Below, in pieces: positions 10,081 to 21,903 of a stretch of 64,000 nucleotides of DNA. The notes beneath the pieces were generated by a model. The model worked only from the letters and a program-made list of their open reading frames with translations. It was not told the DNA's origin and searched no databases. A program made the translations under genes and the position numbers. Each line of letters opens with the position of its first letter. Position 1 is the first letter of the stretch. This stretch comes from Phascolomyces articulosus (lineage: Eukaryota > Mucoromycota > Mucoromycetes > Mucorales > Lichtheimiaceae), in the NCBI GenBank assembly GCA_025677815.1, contig JAIXMP010000048.1, forward strand, positions 206,999 through 270,998, given 5' to 3'.

Positions 10081-12918
10081 GCGGGCGTCGAATTAATTTA
10101 ATGCCATGGAAGCCTGTGTATACCTCTTTTTCTTTTTTTTTTCCTTATCCCTCATTCGCGTTGAGAATTCCACTAATATTCATCGCTCCATCCACTGCCG
10201 CTGCCACACTCTCTACCACTGCCGCGGCTACTACCACTACCACTGCTACCCCCGCTACTACTGCGATTACCCTTGCTGCTGCTGCTAACATGACCGGAGA
10301 TCCTATGGATCTTGATGCATTACGAGAATCTTTGGATTCTGCATTCCCCACCTCCTTCTCATCTTCTAATTCCGAATCTGCTACAGCTACCTCTTCCACT
10401 TCTTCCGGCTCCGGTTCTTCTTCCCCTTCCATTGGTGAGAAGCGAATAATTGACGGCGGCGACGACCATCACTCTGTTGGTGGTAAGTTTCCTCGGCTTG
10501 CAGACGAAACTAATGAGCAACATGCTCAGCGTGTGATGCTTGGTGATGACGACAATGATGATAGTGATAGCGATGACAGTGATAGTAATGAAGATTCAAA
10601 GATGACTTCCTTGGAAGAAGGTGTTCCTGCTGCTGCCCGGTTAGCGTTTAGTTGCCCAACCACGTCGCCTCTATCCTAGTGCTTGCGCCGCTTCTCTCAC
10701 CCGTTTCCACGATTGGGTGAGCGCTGTTACTCTCCCCTCTGTTGTTCCCCCACAACATAGTGATAATAACAATGAAGATGATGATGACGATGAATAAGAA
10801 AGCGGTGAAGAAGATAGCGGTGATCGTAGCGATTACGAAGATGGAGAACGTCGCGGTAACGAAGAAGATGAAGAAACAGATGAAGAAGGCTAAATTGAAA
10901 AAGATGTAGTTGTTGCTGGTAACGGTGATGAAAAGAGTGATGACAACGATGATGAAGAAGGCGACGATGATGATATTGAGAAAGCAGTCATGATGATGAA
11001 GAAAGTGAATATGATGATGAAAAAAGCGGCGATGATAATGAAGAAGAAAGTGACGATTCTGGTGAAGCAAGTGACGATGATGATGAAGAAAGCGAAGATG
11101 ATGATGAAGAAAATGAAAATGATGATGAAGAGAGTGAATATGATGATGAAGAGAATGAATATGATGATGAAGAAAGCTGCGATGATGAAGAAAGCAGTGA
11201 TGATGGTGAAGAAGAAAGTGACGATGATGATGAAGAGAGCAAAGATGATGAAGAATAAAGCGACGGTGATGATGATGAAAAACCAAGCATGATAATGAAG
11301 AAAGGGAACATGATAATGAAGATGGTAAACATGATGAGTGAAGGAGAAAAGTAAGTACGATAATATTGAAAACGACATGATGATGATAAAGAAAGTGAAT
11401 ATGATGAAAAAGAAGAAAGTGAGTATGATTATAAATGAAGCGACGATGAGGATGACGAAAGCGGCGATGATGATGAAGAAAGCGGCGATGACGATGAAGA
11501 AGAAAATGATGATGAAGAAGAAAATGAATGTTATGTGCAAAAAAATGAAGATGATGATGAAGCGAGTGATGTTGATGATTATAAAGGACGAGAATATAAT
11601 CATGATGAAGAAAGGGGCGATGTTGATGATGAAAGCAGCGATGATGTTTAAAAAAGCGATAATGATGAAGAATAGGTAGATGATGATGGAGAAAGATAAT
11701 GATGATGAAAGAAGCAAAGATGATGATAAAGAAAGCGACGATAAATATGAAAAAACGACGATAATGATGAAGAAAGCGGCGATGGTAATGATGAAGAAAG
11801 TAACGATGATGATGCAGAAGAAAGCAATGATTATGATGATGAAAAAAGCGATGATGATGATGAAGATAGTGAAGATGATGATGAAGTAAGCGACGATAAT
11901 GATAGAGAAAGCGACAATTATGTTTATGAAAGCAGCGATTATAATGATGAAAGCGAAAATAATGATAGAGAAAGCGACAGTAATGATTATGAAGAAAGAT
12001 AATATAGTCATGATGATGAAAGATGCAATGATGATGCAGAACGTGGTGCCGATGATGATGATGAAGAAAATGAAAATTATAATGAAGAGAGTGATGATGA
12101 AGAAGAAGAAGAAGAAAGTGTATATGATGATGAAGAAAGCGGTTATAATAATGAGAAAGTAACCATGAACATGAAGAAGAAAGTGACGACGAGAAAGAAG
12201 AAAGCGTAGATGATGATGTAAGTAAAGGTGATAAAGAAGAAAATGACGATAATGATTAAGAGAGTGATGATAATGATGAAGATGAAAGTGAATACAATGA
12301 TGAAGAAAGTGACAATGATGATGATAAAGAAGACAATATTAGTGATTATAGTGATGTTGTAAAAAGTGATACTGAACAAAAAAGTAGATCCAATTTTTAT
12401 TTAACAAAAGTAGTAGAGTAAGTGAACGCTGTGCCTTAATAGGATATATCTGCTTTAGTTAGTTCGATCCTGTTTGCAAAGTGGTATGAGAAACCGTAAA
12501 GGTGAAGCGATGGTGGAATTTTTTTTTTCTTTACATTATTATTCATTTTAGATTGTGTTAGAAGAGGGTTCGTGTCAAAGGATGAAAGAAAAAGGCCTAC
12601 CCTGCTTCCTAATATGGTTGAGAGTTATGGTGATCAGTGCTACAATTTCTAGTAGATGCTGTTGTTATGTGTACGTAGTGAAATGGGTTTTGTTCAACAG
12701 TATTGATCCATAATTTAATCAACTGGCGACCTGGGTCTAGATCCTTGGTGGCAGAAAAATCTTAGTGATGACTGTAGTTATCAAAGTCAAAGAAGAGTGA
12801 ACAATAAGTATTTGTGACCAGTATTCTTTTTCATTTTATTGTTGTGGTGGTTTGTTCGGGAATTTATTCAGGATATAAGATATTAGATCTTTAGCCATAG
12901 TAATTGGTATATCCAGAA
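10081..12918 (+). repeat. Left arm of a 14.7 kb inverted repeat
   Basis: This segment recurs in reverse complement at 21904-24799. Outer ends match at GCGGGCGTCGAATTAATTTA (10081; reverse complement ending 24799) and inner ends at CCAGAA (12913-12918; TTCTGG at 21904-21909). From about 11.54 kb inward (about 1.4 kb) the arms look identical base for base, and every open frame there is duplicated exactly. The outer 1.4 kb diverges by indels and substitutions, chiefly in the acidic repeat, leaving this arm 58 bp shorter. No target-site duplication was seen outside the ends. Confidence 0.9.
10101..12420 (+). pseudogene. Decayed gene for an acidic Asp/Glu/Ser repeat protein, left copy
   Basis: The 5' part is GC-richer than its surroundings and encodes an Ala/Thr/Ser-rich leader, then MTGDPMDLDALRESLDSAF (ATG at 10290), a Ser-rich linker and GGKFPRLADETNEQHAQRVM before the first acid run (DDDNDDSDSDDSDSNED). 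After a frame change near 10640 coding resumes as SLTRFHDWVSAVTLPSVVPP, then about 1.6 kb of repeats encoding mostly Asp, Glu and Ser with occasional Gly, Asn and Tyr (units like ESDDDDE and ESGDDDE). In-frame TAA codons (after GATGACGATGAA and after GAAGAAGGC) and several frame changes show it is dead in this form. The long frames on the opposite strand rich in Ile, Phe and Ser, and those rich in Met and Lys, are shadows of the repeat. I do not recognise the family. Confidence 0.5.
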
Positions 12919-13106
12919 GTGGGAGACGTAGTCGAGTATCGCGCGCGGCAAACCACACTTCTTTATATACTTTTTCCAACCCTCTTTTTTCTATCTTTAC
13001 CTTTTTTTATTCTAAAATCACATTGTCATCAATTAAAAAAGAAAAAGCTACCAAAAACGTGCTTGGACAAAACAAATTAAATAATACCACAGTCAAATAA
13101 CAATCA
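12919..13106. other. Junction of left arm and LINE leader
   Basis: Unique sequence after the inner end of the left arm. It opens with a GC-rich patch (GTCGAGTATCGCGCGCGGC), then pyrimidine-rich AT sequence up to the first LINE frame. It may be the 5' untranslated leader of the LINE. Confidence 0.3.
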
Positions 13107-15800
13107 ATGGAACATAGAGATCATAAACACTGTAATACCTGCAACACATTGTTACACACCTCCAAATTCACTGAGAACAATAAATCAAGAATTGATGGTA
13201 GTAACACAAGCGCAAACAAAGAGCAACTAGTTAACAATGACAGTCAACCCTTTTCTGAGGAGATAACTGACTCATTCCCATTGCTTCCCTCACCAACCCC
13301 TAGTCAAGTGGAAATCAACAACGTTCCACAATGGGCCCAATTTTTCGTTCGTAATCAATAAGAAATGAGAATAAAAATAGAAGCACAGGATACCGAACTG
13401 CAAGTCCAAAGTGGTAAACTCAAGTTCCTCCAAAAATTATTGGATGAGAATAAAGAGCTCAAAGCCTAAATTGAAGCTGCCAATGCATGCATCAAGGAGT
13501 ATGAATCACAACACGTGATAGAAACAACTGAACCAAAGGATATTGCCACTGATAAAATAGAACAAGATATCCTTCTTACAGGGACATGTGAATCGATTCA
13601 CTTACTCTCCCATGAAGAATGGGAGAAAAGAAAGGCTGAGATTGAAGCCAAAAAACAACAGCAGCAGCAAGAAGACAAAAGGCAGCTGAAACAACTAAAA
13701 AAAATAGATATTCAGCAAAAACAAAGTCAAAAACAAAAGCAACAAAAGGTAACTGAAACGACCATTTCCTATGCTAAAGTTGCAAGTACAAACATAGTAC
13801 CAAAAAAAAGTACGCAACAACCGCCATTGGACAAAATGATCCAATGGGCATGATGCCTACTTCAATCAGCACCTTTACCCACTGCATATAAATTTGTATA
13901 TATGGGTGCTCCTCGTCATGCCTTACACAGTGAAATCTGCAATGCACTTAGTCTGGTTGGAATTGTAAAAGAACGAGTAATTGATATACAGTTTCCAACA
14001 CATGGCATAGTAGGCATCCTAATTCATGCATCTTATGAAAAAGAAGTCTGGGAATTACTTATCCAAGCAAAGCTTCCTCCCAAAGATGACTTTAATCCAG
14101 CAGCAGCATCTATAATAGGTAACCCAGTACTACTAGCCACACTCTCTGAAGAAGAACATGCAACAGAAGCTAAAAAGCTTTACCAAGAAAAGATGTTTGC
14201 GTTGTGCTTACGTATGCCAAAAAGACACTTGGGTATTGCTATCTTGTATCATTTCACAACATTATCAAAAGAAGACCCACATCATATAGATGCAGAGTAT
14301 TGGGATAAATTCTAGGAAAAATACCCAAAGCCATCTTACACAAAATGCCCACGTCTAATAACTGCCGACGATGCTAGGTGTATGCTGTTAGGGATAATGA
14401 TGACACTATTGAAGGGTTGGAACCTATACAAGAATAATGATAGACTACATAAGAATTGGTCTATTAAATGCAACTGGAATAGAAAAATCACCAGTTGAAA
14501 TAATTGAATTCTGCAATAAAAACAACATCGACATCATACTCATTACCAAAACTTTTCTAATCCATAGGCAGCTATATACTAACTGGCTTCAGTATCACAA
14601 CTATGCAATCCAACCAAACCCTAAAAAAAGAGGACAAGGCAGTTTAACACTTCTTGTACAACCCGGCCTAAATGTTCACATACATCACCTACCTAACACA
14701 AACTGATTCACCATTTCATTCCACATTGGCATATATACCTTTCATAGCCTATACCTTCTACCAATACTAATAATAGATGACAACTTGGTCATTCAGCTGC
14801 TAGATCAGCTAAATATTAATGACCAAACAATTATACTTGGTAACTTGAATGCAAGGTCAAAGATTGTCACTGGTGATAAATCGAATAACCCACACAGTCT
14901 TAAGGCCCTAGAACCATAGATCAATGGAAACGGATTATATCTATGGAATGGGTCTCTGGCAAGATCACAGCTGACATTTTGTACAGTAGCTGGGTCCAGT
15001 ATTATTGATCTATTTATATCATTGCAAGGCGCCATTAGAAACCCATCAATGCATATTCATGACATGAAATCCCTCAGCACATATCATCATCTATGTATAC
15101 TTTCCTTCTCACCATACTTACCATGACAACCACTACCAATGCCCAATTCACACTGACAATATTGGAAATTACAAAGACTTCTGATCCAGAAATTTGATAA
15201 CTGTATATCCAAAAGTTTAAAGATAACATTGCCAGTATCGAACAAATTTTTAATAACCAATATACAAGGGAAATTGAAAACATGGTTCCAGATATAATAG
15301 CAATAGAATAACTTGGTTCGGATATCACCTCAGCTATATATGATGGATTAGGTAGCAGTATTATATGTACAAAAGCTAGACCAAAAACTTAGAATTGGTT
15401 CTGGACTGATGATTTATAACAAAAAGCAGAGCAACAAGAAAAGACATACCAATAATGGAGACAATTACCTAATAATATTGTTGTTGGTGCTAACCTTTGG
15501 TCTCAATATACCCAAAGTTGTAAGGAATTTTCAAAGGAAATAAGTAGAACACGCCAGCATACTTGGAAACAATTTTGTATGAAACTTAGTAGTGCTCCTG
15601 ACAATGAAGCTAATACTACCATCAAGTGGATGCATTGAAATAAACAACCTTCACAGCTATTTTCATATCCAGATGGGCCACAACAGGCAGTAGAAACAAT
15701 GATAACACATCTATCAAAGGTCTTTGGCAGAGAAAATACACAAAAAATAAATCCAGACTGACAGCTTATTTAAAACAACAGATCTTCAATAGGTGAAAAA
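13107..15800 (+). mobile_element. Degenerate LINE retrotransposon, copy A (ORF1 and endonuclease part)
   Basis: Plus-strand non-LTR element. ORF1-like pieces come first: a Cys/His-containing N-terminus (HCNTCNTLLH), a Gln/Lys-rich coiled coil (13515-13853) and a domain at 13902-14314 (GAPRHALHSEICNALSLVGI through AKKLYQEKMFALCLRMPKRH). The start of ORF2 follows from 14437: an apurinic-type endonuclease reading IGLLNATGIEKSPVEIIEFC, DIILITKTFL, ILGNLNAR (usual GDFNAR) and SSIIDLFIS. Next comes the linker PDNEANTTIK..PDGPQQAVETMI. The copy stops near 15.8 kb, before the reverse transcriptase. Stops such as GAACCATAG show it is dead. Copy B at 16.2-19.6 kb encodes the same proteins on the other strand. 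Confidence 0.8.
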
Positions 15801-16240
15801 TTATTATTATGATTTTATTATGGAAGGTGACAGACCGGCGCCTTGAGCATATGGTCACTTCCTTGCAGTTCTTTATATGTTGTAAATAGGAAATATAGAA
15901 AGAATAACTGAAAAAAAACCCTTTGGGGAAAAAAGCTAACTTGTATGTTGGAGAGAGAATATAAAGCTATGTTTTGGGTACTATTATGTAGATACATAAG
16001 ATTTAATGTGATAACTATGAGAATATATAAGGATAAGGTGGAAGGGAAAAATACGAATAAGAGGGAGAGAGTGGGTTACGATTTGAGGTGAAATTAGATT
16101 CCAGGAAGGTTAACTTTGGGTGTTGTTTTGTTGTTGTTTCATTGTTACTTCTGGGTCAGGTTCGTCATTCAGGCTGAAGTCTGCATCTGCATGACTTAGA
16201 AAATTAATTTCTCATAGTATACAAATAAGGGCTGGCCAGG
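15801..16240. other. Junction between the two opposed LINE copies
   Basis: No coding sequence seen. It starts where copy A loses similarity to copy B and ends near the 3' end of copy B. It probably contains LINE 3' untranslated sequence or filler from the join. No clear poly(A) tail or target duplication was recognised. Confidence 0.35.
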
Positions 16241-16241
16241 C

Positions 16242-19200
16242 CTTTATCCATCATTTATTGCCAAGGACTACTTCATTGTGAGGGAGATTATTCAAGATAT
16301 AATCCAAGGGTTGTATTAGATGTTTTAGATCTGGAATAGTTCCATAGTGATCAAGAAGTTTTAGTAATAAGGGTTGAAGCCATGGACATCTTTTATAATG
16401 CTCCCTTGTTGTGTTTATTTCTCTACACCAACACGTTTTAATGGGATAGGATGGTAGCCAATGCATTCTCCATTTTATCATCCTATGCCGATCTTTTGAT
16501 GGCAGTTCCAAGTACATTATTGGTTCGACCACTCGAATATCCCACATACAAGAGATGGTTTTGAATTTATCTTTTAAGAGCTTAAATTCTTCATCGCGTT
16601 TTTACTGGATTGTTGCTGAGATTAAGTCATTTGGTGGTTTAGGAGATTTTTTGAGTTTGTTATAAAGTTGATAAAATTGGTTCCTAGTTGATAGCTTTTT
16701 CCAGTGTTCGTCAGGATTTTTGTTCCAAAGGAATGATAGTTCAATCGATTTGACTAGCGTTGAAACTGGTAAATTTTGTAGCTGGGTGACGAATTTGAAT
16801 TGAAGAGTATATGTTCGAATTTTCATCAATAGTATATTAGCCATAACTACTGGAACGATAGTTGGGAATTGTATTTTAGCATTGTGATTGAGGGTCATTT
16901 TGATACATCCTTTTTGTGCTTTATCAAGTTTGTCGATTTGTACTTGAGATAATGTTGATATTGCTATTCCATATTCCATCACTGGGTGGACGAAGGTGCG
17001 ATAGGCTCTAAGGGCTGGCCAAAGCCCAACTCCATATTGTTGTATACCCAATTGTCTAAGGAGTGCTATACTTCTGGTTGCTTTAGTGATCCGCTGGTTA
17101 ATGAAAAGATCGCTGTCAATACCAAACTGGTTAAAGGGTATACCAAGATACTTGAATGTTTTAACCATAGGAATTGTTTTAGTATATAACCAGTATGTTG
17201 GTACGTTCTGCATACCCACGTTGCCATCATCTATAGATGTCATTGTTGTTATTACTAGATCGATTATTGCACATTTGTTAGGATGCCATTGGTAGCCAAA
17301 TTCCTTTGAGTGGTTTTCTGCAATACATAGTAATCTTACTATATCAGTCTTTGAGGCAAACATTACCACATCATCTGCATATAGTAATGAGGAGATGATA
17401 GCTAGTGTATGTCCGGTCTATTCTGATCTGGTCTCCCGAAATGCACCGCGATGATGGCAGAAACCTCCTTGAGATATGTCTAGAGTAGGCATTGATTTGA
17501 GAAGCTTTGGCAGGAGGCATCGTTCAAGAAGTTTCCTCAGTGTACTTGTCAGGCTAATTGGTTGGTAATTAGCAGCTGTTCCTGGATCGCCTTTTTTGTA
17601 GATTGGGACTACTTGTGCTGTTCTCCAGGATAATGGTATCTAAGACCAATTCCAGCATAGCTGGAAGGATTTACTTAGGACTTTAGACAAGGGTTGTATA
17701 ATTGGTTTAAGCATTGCTCCTGTAATATGATCATCACCTGGAGCTTTGTGTGGTGCCATATTGCTAATGATAAACTATATCTCTGGTACAGGAAATGGAT
17801 TGTCATTGGTAGGTGGATGGAAGATTTGTTGCTTTATATAAGCAGTTGATCTTGATTTGTTTCTTTCCATATTTTCTCCACCAAATATTTTGGAAAAGTG
17901 AGATATCATTGTTTCGACAGCTTGCTGAGGACCATCAGGGTGCAAGAATAGATGAGATGACTGTCTGTTTTGACGCATCCTTTTGATGGTAGCATTTGCT
18001 TCGTTGTCTGGGGCATTACCAAGTTTCATGCCAAGCTGCTTCCATATACTCCTATAAGTTTTGCTTATTTTTTTGGAGAAGTCTTCACAGCTATTGGTAT
18101 AATTGGACCATAGTTTGGCTCTAACAACAATGTTGTTAGGTGACTGTCTCCATCTTTTGTATGCTCTTTCCTACTGCTCTGCTTTTTGTTGTAGGTCATC
18201 AGTCCAAAACCAATTCCATTTTTTTGGTCTAGGTCTATTTCTTGTAGTACTACTGTCCAGTGCATTATATATAGCTGATGTTATATTGTGCCCAAGTTGT
18301 TTGATTGCTGTTGTATCTGGCACTATGTTTTCAATATCATATGTGTACTGGTGGTCAAGAATTTGTATAATACTGGCAATATTATCTTCAAACTTTCGGA
18401 TATATATCCGTCTAACTTCAGGATCAGTAAATCTTTATAGTTTCCAATGTTGATGGGGTGAGTTTAGAGCTGGTAAAAGTTGCCATAGTATGTGTGGTGT
18501 GAAGGATAATGTGCAATGGTGGTGGTGAGTATTAAGAGGTTTCATGTCATGGATTTACATTAATGGATATCTAATAGCACTTTGCATTGATATGAACAAG
18601 TCAATTATACTAGACCCAGCAGCTGTTCAGAAGGTAGGCTGTGATCTTGCCAAAGAACCATTCCAAACATGTAAGTCATTCCTATTGATCTATGGTTCAA
18701 GGGCTTTGATACCACACGTGTTATTTTTTTATCACCAGTAATGATTTTTAATCATACATTTAGGTCTCCAAATATTATGGTTTGATCATTTATATATAGC
18801 TGATCCAGCAGCTGCATTACTAAGGTATCGTCTAGTATTAGTAGTGGTGGCAGGTATAGGCCATGGAAGGTATAAGTACCAATATGAAATGATAATGTAA
18901 ATCAATTTGAATTTGGAAAATGATATATATATATAGACATTTAGGGTGGGTCATACAAGAAGTATTAATCCTCCTTGTCTTTATTTTTTTGTGTTTAGTT
19001 GTATTGCATAGTTGTGATACTGAAGCCAGTCAGTATTAAGCTACCTGCAGATAAGAAAAGTTTTGGTTATAAGTATTATGTTGATGTTGTTGCTGTTGCA
19101 GAATTCAACTATTTCAACTGGTGATTTTTCTATCTTAGTTGTATTTAATAAACCAAGTTTTAAATGGTCTATCAATATTCTTATATAGGTTCTGACCCAT

Positions 19201-19640
19201 CATTAGTACTATTATTATTACCTAATAACAACCATTTAGTATCTTCAGTATTATTTAATTGGGGGCGCTTATAGTATATAAGCTTAGGGTTTTTTCTTAA
19301 AATTTAACCCAGTATTCCAATTCTATATGGTGTAGATCTTCTTCTGGAAGAGATATAAAGTGATGCAATATAGCAATTCCTTAGTGGCGTTTTGGTATGC
19401 AGGAGCATATATTTAATATTCTTTCTTGGTAGATTTTTTTAGCTTCTATGGCACACTCCTCTTCTGATAAGGTAGCCAAGAGAGTAGGGTTACTAATTGT
19501 CAATACTGCTGTAGTGTAATAGTGCAGGCCCAACCTTATATACTTATAATTAGGTTCTATTAGATACTGTGGAAGAAGCGCGAGAGATAATAACAAGAGA
19601 TAGAGGGAAAGATAATAACCATAATAGAGTCTGCAACATT
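16242..19640 (-). mobile_element. Degenerate LINE retrotransposon, copy B (ORF1 end, endonuclease, reverse transcriptase)
   Basis: Minus-strand non-LTR element facing copy A. From its 5' side it holds an ORF1 remnant (19381-19596, LLATLSEEECAIEAKKIYQE), an endonuclease heavily broken by stops (about 18.1-18.8 kb), the linker 17775-18029 (APDNEANATIKRMRQN) and the reverse transcriptase. RT blocks are PLSWRTAQVVPIYKKGDPGT, ANYQPISLTSTLRKLLERCL and the catalytic LLYADDVVMFAS. The sequence between the GGF block and YADD is shortened, so a palm segment is deleted. The thumb region runs through 16602-17369. The C-terminus (16251-16547) has a Cys/His motif, CWCREINTTREHYKRCPW, typical of fungal and plant LINE ORF2 tails. 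It differs from copy A by many substitutions, so it is an independent insertion or an old duplicate. Confidence 0.85.
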
Positions 19641-19770
19641 AATTTGTGGTAAAAATTCGGGCTGTAAAAGTTAGCCTTAATAAAACAATTGCAGGATGTG
19701 ATTTGTGACTTTTGATACATATATTTTTGAATGCTAATATTTTGAGCTTTTTAATGGTACCTTTTTCATA

Positions 19771-20240
19771 ACATGACAACTACATCTCCAATTTCGAACA
19801 CTACACCAAGTTAATTTAGCATTGCATATTAGGAGACTATTAAGCAGATTCATTGCACTTTATGTGAGGAAATCTTGGCCAGAAGATACAAGCCAGCCTT
19901 AGGAGCCCACGAGCTACTTGCTAAGTTTGCTGGTATCTCAACTGGGTTAGTAGGAAAGGCTATCTAACTCTGTAAGACTGATGAGGAGAAGGTAATTGCA
20001 TCACAGCTTGGTCAGCCAAAGAAGGAAATTTCATGACAAGAATACAATCTTATATATGAATATATTGGTGAACACAATGTAAAAGGCATTCCAACCTATT
20101 TAAAACAGGTCATTGATTTTTTACAAAAGAATAGGTACTCATACTCGAAACATACCATACAAAGGCACCTTACCAAGATGAACTTCAAGTTTGGAAAGGG
20201 TAAATGTTGTATCCAATATACAATGGCTTCACAATAAATA
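19771..20240 (+). pseudogene. Tc1/mariner-like transposase, DNA-binding half remnant
   Basis: Plus-strand reading after a short Thr/Ser leader gives ALGAHELLAKFAGISTGLVG, then KVIASQLGQPKKEIS, EHNVKGIPTYLKQVIDFLQK and HTIQRHLTKMNFKFGKGK. This order matches the two helix-turn-helix units at the N-terminus of Tc1/mariner-like transposases, ending in the usual Gly-Lys-Gly-Lys. In-frame stops occur (after GKAI and after KEIS), and no catalytic DDE domain follows: the sequence goes straight into AT-rich DNA. It is a truncated relic in the palindrome spacer. Confidence 0.55.
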
Positions 20241-20299
20241 ATAATTCTTCATTATTATTATTATTATTACTGTCATTCTCCCTATATCTCACTTGTGCA

Positions 20300-21210
20300 G
20301 TGATTCTATTTAGATAATTATTTATGTTACACACAGTATTGCACCATCCTCTTTCACATATTGTTAATTATGCTGGATCATGCTGTAACCCCCTAGAAAG
20401 AACCGTAGTTATTACCATTATTACTATGAAACATCTCTATATATAAATACTGTTACTGTGACAACATTAGATTATCTTACCTTTTGGTATCTTCCAATTA
20501 ACAAGAGATATATACAAAACGCAGCAATATATTTATAAATATAATTATTACTTATTCAACATATTATATTATTATTAGATATTTATTTATTACCACAGTA
20601 TTTCGTAGTAACTGCAGTATCTTCACATGTTGCTACTTAGGATAGAAATATTTAATCATTGGAAAACATATAAATACCCCACTATTTTGTACCTGAAATA
20701 AAATCAATCAATTATACTTCTCTTTATCATATACATAAATTTTAAGAGTATTGATTCACTCAAGACCGAACTGGCTTGTTTTAATTTTACTATAGCTTAA
20801 AGAAAGCTCAATATTTCAATATATGACAGACATAACATTCCTGATCCTTATTCTATTATCATTACCAAGTCGGAAGTAACATACCTGACTTTGACTATTA
20901 TCATTGAATTCAAGACATTATATCAAGGCTTATATCATATAGTAACATACTACACAAGTTACTCTTTTGTAATAACAAGAACTGCTAATCCAAGCTTCAC
21001 TTGTTATACATTTTTTTTATACTTCAAATGATAATTCAATTATATATCATATATTATTCGCATCATATATTTTATTGTGGCCTAAAGAATCCACGCTAAT
21101 ATAGCTGTATAATCACATATAAACAGATACTTGCTTAAAACATTAGTATTGATATCTGTTGCTTTAATCGGTGTAATATACATTAATATTACTGGTGCTC
21201 ACTAAATATC
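20300..21210 (+). repeat. LTR-like sequence, copy 1
   Basis: This AT-rich stretch shares blocks in the same order with 33420-33990: AGTAACTGC[AG]G, then ATATAAATACCC (TATA-box-like), then TTCACTCAA followed by a related GC-containing stretch and GCTTGTTTTAATTT, and last TGGTGCTCACTAAAT. The last block begins with TGG, as a tRNA primer-binding site would after an LTR. A solo or decayed LTR is the best guess. No gag-pol was found next to it, and the ends are not defined. Confidence 0.35.
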
Positions 21211-21903
21211 ACGAACTGATATATAAAAACTTTAGTTGCTATAAGAATTGTAATTATAAGAAGCAAATCTTATTAGTACCATCATGTTGCTCACCAAAAG
21301 CCCTGTTACTCAATATCATTAAATATAATTGATTAACACATTTTGGTGTTTACACTCAATTATCATATCATAAATTATTATATATCTTATAAGCAACACA
21401 TATAGTGTTCACACTTTCATCACCACTAAATTACCACAAAACCAAATATCAGGGCAACAACGCAATCCTTCTAACGATATCATTCATGGTCTACTTAAAT
21501 ATACTGTCCTCATAACACACAATCTAAATGATGCAATCTATATTCTAATATTATACCATAATGTGCAAGTTGTGATAGTCCATCCATGATGAGCACTTTC
21601 TTATAAATAGAGAGATTATTTTTTATCTTAATAAAACTTGAGTTCATTATTTTCAGGTCTCGTTGACTCATCTCGTCTCCTTTTATTTTTTTTATTGATT
21701 TATTTCTCTCTGATACAACAGTCATACTTATCTAACAGTTGTTTTAGGCTAGCAACCACAGTGTGATTACGATTGAAATTAATTTCCTCTGTTAATAATA
21801 TAACAAAACTGCTGTCAAAAGAACTATTGACTATCTTGTTACTGGCTACATAAGAAATGTACCATCTCCCAACTTATGGTGGAATGCTTTCATGTGCACT
21901 CAT
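21211..21903. other. No gene seen; spacer before the right arm
   Basis: AT-rich sequence without a protein-like frame. A 71-residue minus-strand frame at 21510-21725 has no domain or splice context. Nothing else recognised. Confidence 0.4.

Noticed and set aside
10145..10432. Minus-strand Glu/Val/Ala-rich 95-codon frame
   Set aside because: Shadow of the Ala/Thr/Ser-rich coding sequence on the plus strand.
10990..11679. Met/Lys-rich plus-strand frames
   Set aside because: Out-of-frame reading of the same acidic repeat (ATGATGAAG instead of GATGATGAA).
10890..12011. Long minus-strand frame of 373 codons rich in Ile, Phe and Ser (and its 348-codon counterpart at 22811-23857)
   Set aside because: It is the antisense of the GAT/GAA acidic repeat. 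Repeats of this base content lack stops in several frames; composition is not that of a real protein.
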